From contig JBITNC010000001.1 of assembly GCA_050084985.1 (NCBI GenBank), positions 126,728,001 through 126,792,000 of the forward strand: a stretch of DNA of 64,000 bases, written 5' to 3'. The position numbers and the translations under genes are program-made. This DNA comes from Nageia nagi. Taxonomy: Eukaryota > Pinophyta. A model generated the notes under the pieces. It was given only the letters and a program-made list of their open reading frames with translations, was not told the origin of the DNA and made no database searches. Shown here piece after piece: positions 54,401-64,000 of the stretch; position 1 is the first letter of the stretch, and each line of letters opens with the position of its first letter.

Positions 54401-57400
54401 GAAGGACTCACAAGAGACATTTTTCATGTAGTTGTAGCCTGAAACATACATCAGACCTAAACCAAACCATAGGAGTGATAGGGGTGGAAAGGGACATGGG
54501 ATGAACCAGTGTAAAAGATAGCAAGGATGTTAAAGGTAGCAAGGGTGGTGTAAGAAGGATAAGGGGTTTCCAATTAGGATGGGGCATGCTTTCAACCCAT
54601 CACTACACTCAGCATCCATAGTCCTCTTTGAGGACTCGAATGGTAATGTGATCATTGGGAAATTTTAGTCTGCTGGTAGACCCTAGATCATGATACACCA
54701 TATGATAGGGTTCCTCCACATGCTTCCCACCATCGTACATGGGAAGGACTTATAGGAGACATTTTGCATGTAGATGTAACCTGGGATGTACATGCCTCAA
54801 CCAAACCATAAGGGGAAATCAGGTAGGGGGATGAATGCATGGTACTTGTAGGAGCCATGGAGGGAGGGAAGAATAGATAGGGTAGGTTATCTCTATGCCT
54901 AGCTAGCCTGAGTGATAGGATCAACTCAAGAAACTAATCATCTCGAGACTAGATGAGTTGCATTACACCAACCTAGGTGGGGATGGGTCACCAACCATCC
55001 TCACCATAGTAGTTTTAGGTAAAAGGACCTATCCATAAACTGTTAGGTGCCCAATTTGCCTATGATGTAGGTGTTTCTTAGATGACCATGTTGCATCGAA
55101 CAAACCATGTGAGAAACCAAGGAATGCACTAAGGGATAAATAGGTAGTATGGAGATGGCATGCAATTGATGCTTAGAGTGTAGCTCCAATTGACATCGAA
55201 CTTGCAACCAAATTGCATGTTTTGCTATGGTTGTTACTTGGCAAACAAGGTTTTAGCGAAGGTCGATAGACCTATCCATGACCTGAGGCCATGGTTTAGC
55301 CTAACTTGATGCATTGCAAACCACCATGCCATTGTTCACAATTGATACTTTGCTCATTAAGGAGGTGCAATCCAAATGGATGATAAGATCAACTCAAATT
55401 GACTATCTCAAGATTGGATGAGTTGCATTATGCCAAGCTGGGTGGGGACAGGTTGCCAACCATCCTCACCATAGTAGTTTTAGGTAAAAGGACCTATCCA
55501 TAAATGGTTAGGTGCCTAATTTACCTATAGTGTAGGTGTTTCTTACATGACCATCCCACCTTGGATAAACCATGTAGGAAATAAGGGAGCATGATTAGAA
55601 ATAGATAGGAAAGCCTTCCTTAAAGCCTAACCTTAATCAATGATCACAACCATGAATATCTCAAGAAATGAATTGATGGAGAGGGATCGAAATGCTTCCA
55701 AAGTGACGAATGAGCATGATCATCCGATATTAAGTGTCAAGTGTTACATGGATGCACTTAAAGCCTTGTGCATCATAGGATAAACCATGCACTAGGGATG
55801 ATGTTTCAAAATAAACACTCAACCCTATCCCCCAATGAATGGCATCTGATCCATGAGATGGTCAATCGGGTAGCTCACCACCATCATGGTGAATGGAAAA
55901 CTTGAACCACTCCTCATCTTGTTTTATCTCATATTGCCTAGCAAGAATTTACACAAGCACACCTTTTTCATGGCCAATGAGTGGCCATTCTAACCTGAAC
56001 ATGGTATGCAATTGATGCCTGGAGCACAACTTTAGTTGATGTCAAAATTGCAACCAAAATGCATGTTTTGCTCTTGCTATTACTTGGCAAACAAGGTTTT
56101 AGTAGAGGTCGATAGACCTATCCATGACTTTAGGCCATGGTTTAGCCTGACCTGACACATCATAGACCACCATGTTGTTGTTCATAGTTGATACTCTACT
56201 CATCGAGGAGGTGCAATCCAAATGGATGGGAGTGAGAAAGTGAATCAAGATGCAAAAGGGTAGGATGGGTAAGGGATCATAGGAAGTAAAACATAGAGAA
56301 CAGGACATACACTCAATGATCAGATGGGGCATGGTTCTGAATCATTGCTACACTCAGCATCCATATTCCTCTTTGTGGACTTGCATGGTAACATGAATGT
56401 TAAGCAATCATAGTCTACTGGTAGACCCTAGATCATGATACACCTGCAGTAGGGTTCCTCCATATGCTTCCCACCATCATGCATGGGAAGGACTCACAAG
56501 GGATGTTCTACATGTAGCTGTAGCTTGGGATGTACTTCATGCTTTAACTAAACTATAGGAGCAACAAGGGTGGAAAGGGATGTGGGATAGACCAGCATGG
56601 AAGATAGCAATGATAGTAAAGGAAGTAAGGGTGGTGTAAGAAGAATAATGGGTTCACAATCAACATGGGGCATGCCTCTAACCTATTGCTACACTCAACA
56701 TCCATAGTCCTCTCCAGGGACTCACATGGAACATGATCATTAGGTAATCATATTCTACTAGTAGACCCAAATCATGATACACCATGTGGTAGGGTTCATC
56801 CATGTGCTTCCCACCACCACACATGGGAAGGACTCATAAGAGACATTCTACATGTAGCCATGGCCTAAGATGTACTTCATGCCTCAACTAAACCATAGGG
56901 GGAAATTGGGTAGGGGGACTGATGCATGGTACTTGTAGGTGCCATGAAGAGAGGGAAGAAAGGAAGGGGTAGGATGGCTCCATGCCTAGCTTTCCTAGGT
57001 GACAAGATCAACTTAAGAAATTGACCATATTGAGATTGGATGAGTTGCATTGCACCAACTCGGGTGGGGGTGGGTTGCCAACCATCCTCACCATAGTAGT
57101 TTTAGGTAAAAGGACCTATCCACAAATAGTTAGGTGCCCAGTTTGCCTATAGCATAGGTGTTTCTTAAATGATCATCCTACCTTGGAAAAATGATGTAAG
57201 AAATTAGGGAGTGTAATAAGGAATGGACAAGCAAGATGGAGATGGCATGCAATCGATGCTTGGAGCATAGCTCTAGCTAACATCAAACTTGCAACCAAAT
57301 TGCATGTTTTGCTATGATTATTACTTAGAAAATAAGGTTTTAATAGAGGTTGATAGACCTACCCATGAATTGAGGCCCATGGTTTAGCCTAACCTAATGC

Positions 57401-60400
57401 ATTGCAAACCACCATGCTATTATTTGCAACTGATACTCTACTCATCAAGGAGGTGCAATCTAAATGGATAGGAGTGAGAAAGTGAATTGGCATGTAAAAG
57501 GGGAGGATGGGGAAGGGATTGTAGGAAGAAAAACATGGAGAATGGGCCATGCACTTGATGATTAGGATGGGGCATGGTTATGAACTATTACTATACTTGA
57601 CATTCATATTCCTCTCTAGGGACTCACATGGTAACATGAATGTTGGGTAACTACAGTCTGTTGGTAGAACCCAACATCATGATACACTATGCAATATGGT
57701 TCCTCCATGCACTTCCCACCATCACGCATGGGAAGGACTCATAGGAGATGTTCTTGCATGTAGCCATAGCCTAAATGTACTTCACACCTTAGCTAAACCA
57801 TAGGAGTGATAGGGGTGGAAAGGGATGTGGGATGGACTGGTGTGAAAGATAACAAGGATGGTAAAGGTAGCAAGGGTGGTGCAAGAAGGAAAAGGGGTTT
57901 ATGATCATATGGGGCTATGCTTTCAACCCATTACTACGACTCAACATCCATAGTCCTCTTAGGGACTCAAATTGTAATGTGATCATCGAGCAACCATAGT
58001 TTGCTGGTAGACCCTAGATCATGATACATCATGTGGTAAAGTTCCTCCATGTGCTTCCCACCACCACATATGGTAAGGAATCACTAGAGACATTTTACAT
58101 GTAGCCATAGCTTGGGATGTACTTCACATCTTAGCCAAACCATAGGGGGAAATTGGTAGGGGGATAGATGTGTAGTACTTGTAGGAGCCATGGAGGGAGG
58201 GAAGAATGGAAGGGGTAGGTTGGCTTCATGCCTAGCTAACCTAGGCAATAGGATCAAATCAAGAAATTGACCATCTCGAGACTAGATGAGTTGCATTGCA
58301 CCAACCTGGGTGGGGATGGGTCACCAACCATCCTCACCATAGTAGTTTTAGGTAAAAGACCTATCCATAAATGGTTAGGCACCCAGTTTACCTATAGTGT
58401 AGGTGTTTCTTAGATAATTATGTCACCTTGAACAAACCATGTGGGAAATCAAAAAACACAACAAGGGATGAACAAGCAAATGGAGATGGCATGCAATCGA
58501 TGCCTAGAGCGTAGCTTTGATTGACATCAAACTTGCAACCAAACTACATGTTTTGATATGGTTTTTACTTAGCAAATAAGGTTTTAGCAAAGGTTGATAG
58601 ACCTATCCATGACCCAAGGCCATGGTTTAGCCTAACTCAATACATTGCAAACCACCATGCCACTATTCACAACTGATACTTTGGTCATTAAGGAGGTGCA
58701 ATCCAAATGGATGATAAGATCGACTTGAGAAACCAACCATCTCAATATTGGACAAGTTGTATTATGCCAACCTAGGCAAGGATGGGTTGCCAACCATCCT
58801 CATCATAGTAGTTTTAGGTAAAAGGACCTATCCACAAATGGTTAGGTGCCTAGTTTACCTATGGCATAAGTGTTTCTTAGATGATCATCTTGCCTTAGAA
58901 AAACCATGCAAGAAACTAGGGAGCATGATAAGGAATGGACAGGCATGCCTTCCTCAAAGCCCAACCTTGATCAATGATCACAACCATGAATATCTTAAGA
59001 AATGAAGGGATGAAGAGGACAAAATGCTTCCAAAGTGAGGACAAGCATGATCATTCAACATCGAGAGTTAGCATTATGTGTGTGTGCACTTTAATCCTTA
59101 CACATTATGGGATAAACCATGCAATGGGGAAGACATTTCAAAACTAAATTCTTGACCTTGTCTCCCAATGAATGGCATCTGATCCATGAGATGGTTATTC
59201 AGGAAGCTCACCACCATCATGGTGAATGACTAGCTTGAACTACTCCTCATATCATTTTATCTCATATTGCTTAGCAATAATTTATACAAGCACACCTTTT
59301 TCATGGCCAATAAGTGGCCATTCTAACCTGAACATGGCATGTAATCGATGCCTAGAGTTAGCTCTAGCTAATGTTGAAATTGAACCAAAATGTATGTTTT
59401 GCTATGGCTATTACTTGGAAAAAAGGTTTTAGCAAAGGTCAAATAGACCTATTCATGACCGAGGCCATGGTTCAACCTGACCAATGCACCTAGACCACCA
59501 TGCCACTATTCACAACCAATACTCTGCTCATTGAGGAGGTGCAATTCAAATGGATGGGATTGAGAAAGTGAATTAGGATATAGAAGGGGAGGATGGCAAA
59601 GGGATCATAGTAAGAAAAACATGGAGAATGAGTCATGCACTCAATGATCAAGATAGAGCATGGTTTTGAACCATCACTACACTGACATCCACAATCCTCT
59701 TTGTGAACTTGCATAGTAATGTGAAGTTAGGTAACCATAGTCTATTGGTAGACCCTAGATCATGATACACCATGTGGTAGGGTTCCTCCAATGATTCCCA
59801 CCACTATGCATGGGAAGGACTCACAGGGGATGTTCTGCATGTAGCCATAGCTTGGGATGTAATTCATGCTTTAGCCAAACCATAGGAGCGATAGGGGTGG
59901 AAAGGAATGTGGGCACGTAAGATAGCAAGGATAATAAAGGAAGCAAGGGTGGTGCAGGAAGAACAAGGGTCCACAATCAACATGGGGATGCCTCTAATCC
60001 ATTGCTATACTCAACATCCATAGTCCTCTCCAAGGACTCACACAACAATGTGATCATTGAGCAATCTAGTCTATTAGTAGACCCAGATCATGATACATTG
60101 TACAGTAGGGTTCCTTCATGAGCTTCCCACCATCATGCATGGAAGGACTCATAGGAGATGTTCTGTATATAGCCATAGCTTGGGACATACTTCACACCTT
60201 AATTAAATTATAGGGGGAAATTGGTAGGGGGATGGATAGCATGGTACTTGTAGGTGCCATGGAGGGAGGGAAGAAAGGAAGGGGAAAGATGGCTCCAAAC
60301 CTAGCCAGCCTGGTGATAGGATCGACTTGAGAAATTAATCATCTTGAGACTAGATGAGTTGCATTGTGCCAACTTAGGTGGGGATGGGTCACCAATCATC

Positions 60401-61995
60401 CTCACCATAGTATTTTAGGTAAAAGGACCTTCCCACAAATGGTTAGGCACCCAATTTACCTACAGAGTAGGTGTTTCTTAGATGATCATCCTACCTTGGA
60501 CAAACCATGTAGATTTTGAGGAGCAGATAAGGAATGGATAGGTAGGATGGATATGGCATACAATTGATTCTTGGAGCATAGCTTTGATTGACATCAAACT
60601 AGAAACAAACTACATGTTTTCTATGGCTATTATTTGGCAAACAAGGTTTTAACAGAGGTTAACAGACCTATCCATGACCTGAGGCCATGGTTCAACCTAA
60701 CCTAATGCACCATAGACCACCATGCTACTATTCCCAATTGATATTCTACTCATCAAGGAGGCTGTAATCCGAATGGATGAGTGAGAAAGTGAATCAAGAT
60801 GTAGAAGGGGAGGATGGGGAAGGGATATAGGAAGCAAAACATCAAGAATGGGCCATGCACTCAATGATCAACATGGGGTGTGCCCTTGAACCATTGCTAC
60901 ACTTGACATCCATAGTCCTCTCCATGGACTCGCATGACAACATGGTCACTGAGCAATAGTAGTCTATTGGTAGACCCAGATCATGATACATCATGTGGTA
61001 GGTTCCTCCATGTGCTTCCCACCATCACATGGGAAGGACTCATAGGAGATGTTTTCCATGTATCCATAGCCTATAATGTACTTCACATCTTAGCCAAATC
61101 ATAAGGGAAACTGGGTAGAGGATAGATGCATGATACTTGCAGTGCCATGGAGGGAGGGAAGAAAGGAAGGGGCAAGATGCTCCATGCCTAGGTAGCCAAG
61201 GTGATAAGAATGACTCAAGAAATTGACCATCTTGAGATTGGATGAGTTGCATTGCACCAACCTAGGCAAGGATAGGTCTCCAACTATCCTCACCATAGTA
61301 GTTTTAGGTAAAAGGACCTATTCACACATGGTTAGGCACCTAGTTTGCCTACGATATAGGTGTTTCTTAGATGATCATCCCACATTGGACAAACTATGTA
61401 GGAATAAGGGAAACATAACATGGGACTGATAGGCAGGATGGAGAATGCATCAAATACCAAGTGATCAATGGAAGGGAAGGCCAGGGAATGGGTCATGTGC
61501 TTAATGATCAAGATGGGGTGTGGTTATGGACCATCGCTACACTTGGCATCCATAGCCTCTCTGTGAACTCCATGACAACATGGTTGTTAAGCAACTATAG
61601 TCTACTAGTAGACCCTAGATCATGATACAACATGCGGTAGGGTTCCTCCATGTGCTTCCCACCATCACACATGGGAAGGACTCATAGGAGATATTCTACA
61701 CATAGCTATAGCTTGGGATGTACTTCATGCCTCAACCAAATTGCATGAGCAATAGTAGTGGAAAGGGATGTAGGATGGACCAACATGAAAGACAACATGG
61801 AGGGGAAAGGTAGCAAGGGTGGCATAGGAAGAATAAGGGGTCCACAATCAATAAGGGGTGTCCTTCGAACCATCCTACACTTGCATCCATAGTCCCTTAT
61901 ATGGACTCACATAGTAATGTGGTCATTGGGAAACCATAGTTTGTTGGTAGACCCAATCAAGATACATTTGTGGTAGGGTTCCTCCATGTGCTTCC
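51481..61995 (-). repeat. Intergenic spacer built of ~1.24-kb and ~0.85-kb repeat segments
   Basis: The landmark GGCATGCAATYGATGCYTGG (or a decayed form) occurs at 51,838, 53,068, 53,914, 55,157, 56,003, 57,244, 58,488, 59,336 and 60,555. The intervals are 1,230, 846, 1,243, 846, 1,241, 1,244, 848 and 1,219 bp. Long (L) segments contain a block duplicated at 342-bp spacing (ATCCATAGTCCTCTC at 52,181 and 52,523; CTTCCCACCAC and GGGAAGGACTCA follow each). Short (S) segments lack it and instead end in an AAGCCTTCCTTGAAGCCCAAC block also found just after the ETS repeats. Both share TCCTCACCATAGTAGTTTTA. The order is L S L S L L S L plus a partial unit. Position directly upstream of 18S identifies this as rDNA IGS. 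No 5S rRNA gene and no clear Pol I promoter motif was recognised. Short open frames here have no coding meaning. Confidence 0.9.
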
Positions 61996-62833
61996 TGTAG
62001 ACACCTAAAATGTCCCCTTCTTAAATAGTAAACATTAAAATATCATAACTCCTTGCGACAATATGAAATATGTTTAAAAACCCTATTATTGGATAGCCCC
62101 CTTGAGTACATGCAAAACGGCTGGTCACATGACTCTTTTTAGGTAAAATTGGCTATTAGGTGGTCATCTTAATATTATTACAAATATTGTTAACCAAGTC
62201 ACCGACGACCTAAGATAGTCACCGATTTTGATCTAGTCTCACGTTCATATGGCAATCGTCAGTGACTCTTAATAGCTGAACAAGAAGCCAAAACAGTGAG
62301 AGAAAGTTGAAATGATTCATCTTTCCAAGATGATGTGGATAGAGGGGGTCAGTTACGACCTACGATGCTCTTCACTTCCTCTTACCAGCCTTTTGAACAT
62401 CCCACCCAAAATCTATAAATACAAGCTAATACAAAGCAAAAAAGAGAGAATCTTGACCCATTTTGAAGTAGGGTAATGCTGCCAAAATCTTGTGAGCTCA
62501 TACCTTTTATTGTTTTATGCTAGTTTCAATTCAATACATGTCATACATAGATGCTTTGGTGTTATTGTCTTTTGTATGTGTGTAGGATTTACATGTTCAT
62601 ATCAAGGAAAGAAGCAAGCAAATCAAAAACAATGGAGATCTAATACTCTTATTTTGGCAAATGGCATTTGTAAAAGTCCCTTCCAAGGGCCAATTGTAGT
62701 ATTAATTGAAAATCAATATCATTTTGCAATTATAACATGTTTATCTATTTTACATAATTTGAGGTTCAGTGAAAGTTTAATTATAATTTGTATTTCATGT
62801 TATTCTACATTCCAGCTTTATTTTCATTCAACA
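61996..62833 (+). repeat. 5' LTR (838 bp)
   Basis: Starts TGTAGACACCTAAAATGTCC and ends TTTTCATTCAACA. The start is shared with the minus-strand LTR at 11,142-12,370. A TATA box, ATCTATAAATACAAG, lies at 62,409-62,423. The U3 part contains TCACCGACGACC, TCACCGATTTTG and CAGTGACTC motifs. Confidence 0.72.
62409..62423 (+). promoter_or_regulatory. LTR TATA box
   Basis: ATCTATAAATACAAG, a good plant Pol II TATA element, about 415 bases into the LTR. It would start the element's transcript some 30 bases downstream. Confidence 0.55.
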
Positions 62834-62835
62834 TT

Positions 62836-62853
62836 CTGGTGCTAGAAGGAGGG
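62836..62853 (+). promoter_or_regulatory. Primer-binding site
   Basis: CTGGTGCTAGAAGGAGGG just after the LTR. Nearly identical to the site at 11,126-11,139. It is not the Met-type site of the copia elements; the tRNA was not identified. Confidence 0.6.
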
Positions 62854-64000
62854 CCCTTCCGTTATTGATAGGGAGGTTTTTTTGTTGATAATGATTTTAC
62901 CTTTCTGTTATCTAGGTTTATTCGAATTTCTCCATGTACTAACTTCAAATTTTGCATTCTATGCATTTTAGGAACTCTGTTGCAAAAATCCCAGCGACTG
63001 TAATCGAACGTGACGACTCATAAGGAATGCCAGCATTTCACATAGTAATCCAGACTAAATGCTAGCGATTAGGATCGAAACATCGGTGACTCATAATAAA
63101 TGCAAACCTCTATTTAAACATTAGTGACTCACAGCCAGGTCATTTTTTCTCTTTTTATTATTCCTAAAAAATTAAAATAAAATGCATAATGTATTGTTAA
63201 ATTGGAAGGATGTTTTTGAATGTGATTCCTTTGCCTAGAATGCATATAAGAATGGGTAGAAAAGATTAAATGCATATTTTTTATTAATTTATTTTATGTA
63301 AAATGTTATGTATGTATTTTCATGCTTTGGGTGAAGGGTACATACACATTAATACTTTTTATCTTGTCTACTTATGCTCTCCCTTTGCGCTTCGTGCGAT
63401 CTAAGGTGACCAGAATAGACTTGATAAGAAGGAGTAATTAATTTTTCTTTTCTTTCACATTCACATTATCATTAATTTGGGTAATTGACTACACATAATA
63501 CTTCCACAATTGGAAGGGGTAAATGAATCACAATTAATTTGGAATTAACCTAAAGAAAAATAAATCGAATTTTTGGTAGTGTAAATCATATTAAAAGGTT
63601 AATGAATTGGAGGGTGTTAACACATAAAAATGAATTTATGCTTTTAAATCAATAAATTAATGAAATATGCTTGGTCTAAATATATGTCTTGAGTGTCTTA
63701 AAGTGATAATATCAATGTTTGTCTTGAATATGAATTTATAATGATTATCTTGAATATTGCATGGATTATTTTGAATATTGCATGGATTATCTTGAATATT
63801 GCATAAATTATCTTGTTTATTGGTATGTTTATTCTTGAATGTTGTGAATTAGCTTTGTTTATGAAGATGTATGCCAAACCCATGGGTTGTATTATCTATT
63901 ATCTATATAAATATGGGATCTAATAGTAAGTCCACATATCAAGGATACACACGATCCCGCGTATGGTCTTGTAAGTGGCAACCCCTTAAGGTATCTCTTG
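62854..64000 (+). other. Element leader with CGACTCAT/TGACTCA motifs and a minisatellite
   Basis: No gag motif is seen. 62,990-63,135 holds a loose repeat with GACTCATAAGGAATGC (63,013), GACTCATAATAAATGC (63,087) and TGACTCACAG (63,125). 63,720-63,822 is a minisatellite. Confidence 0.5.
63720..63822 (+). repeat. Minisatellite, ~27-bp units
   Basis: Three and a half copies of a unit GATTATCTTGAATATTGCAT, beginning near 63,738, 63,765 and 63,789. The third copy has AAATTATCTTG after it. The minus strand is open through it by chance. Confidence 0.8.

Larger units (their letters stand above)
61996..64000 (+). mobile_element. LTR retrotransposon (probably Ty3/gypsy) inserted in the IGS, runs off the window
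   Basis: 5' LTR 61,996-62,833, primer-binding site and about 1.1 kb of leader. The IGS landmark GGGTTCCTCCATGTGCTTCC is cut at 61,995, where other copies continue with CACCATC; insertion at this base is therefore direct. No gag is reached before the window ends. Compared with the rDNA it retains more CpG (for example 62,200-62,280 and 62,990-63,090), consistent with a younger insertion. Confidence 0.75.

Noticed and set aside
52286-61429. Many open frames of 60-113 codons, e.g. 53,959-54,300
   Set aside because: All fall in the rDNA intergenic repeats, differ between repeat copies, and match no protein family.
51481-61995. Possible 5S rRNA gene linked in the IGS, as in some gymnosperms
   Set aside because: No stretch resembling the 5S internal control region was found on either strand by eye.
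1-64000. tRNA genes, telomeric repeats, organelle DNA insertions
   Set aside because: No cloverleaf with A and B boxes, no TTTAGGG array and no recognisable plastid or mitochondrial gene was noticed; a covariance-model scan would be needed to exclude degenerate tRNA.

Overview
The window is a stretch of a large, repeat-rich plant nuclear genome, most likely a gymnosperm and perhaps a conifer of the pine family. The evidence is a decayed 18S-5.8S-26S rDNA unit with a very long ITS1 (about 1.6 kb) and more than 11 kb of repetitive intergenic spacer, several classes of old plant LTR retrotransposons, LINE and CACTA remnants, and a pentatricopeptide-repeat (PPR) pseudogene. The species call is inference; the plant origin is firm. 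No intact host protein-coding gene was found.

Layout. 0.3-1.6 kb: CACTA transposase remnant (+). 4.3-5.3 kb: LINE reverse-transcriptase remnant (+). 5.3-8.9 kb: minus-strand Ty3/gypsy debris (LTR, integrase tail, gag, and an acidic repetitive ORF). 9.5-10.6 kb: PPR pseudogene (+). 10.8-12.4 kb: minus-strand LTR with primer-binding site. 12.6-26.7 kb: a decayed Ty3/gypsy element (+) whose 3' LTR is split by a complete minus-strand Ty1/copia element (17,579-25,913); both insertions still show candidate target duplications. 28.5-29.2 kb: candidate solo LTR. About 29.3-35.96 kb: minus-strand Tat-lineage Ty3/gypsy element with two RNase H domains, ending abruptly in 26S rDNA.

35.96-61.995 kb: one decayed rDNA unit on the minus strand. 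In transcription order it holds repetitive IGS, a 5' ETS with four repeats of about 258 bp, full-length 18S, ITS1, 5.8S, ITS2 and the first 1.5 kb of 26S. ITS1 is interrupted by a 9-kb SIRE/Maximus-type copia element (39,005-48,010) flanked by a perfect GCAAC duplication. The IGS is built from two segment types of about 1.24 and 0.85 kb. From 61,996 another LTR retrotransposon (+) has inserted into the IGS array and runs off the window.

The rRNA genes and transposons carry mostly transition mutations and have lost most CpG, as expected for long-methylated DNA. The order of events can be read from the nesting: rDNA before the SIRE copia and the 61,996 element, and gypsy before the minus-strand copia. 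The main item of interest is the silent rDNA unit with its alternating IGS repeats. Domain and homology calls were made by eye from translated motifs and remembered rRNA landmarks; no alignment or search was run.
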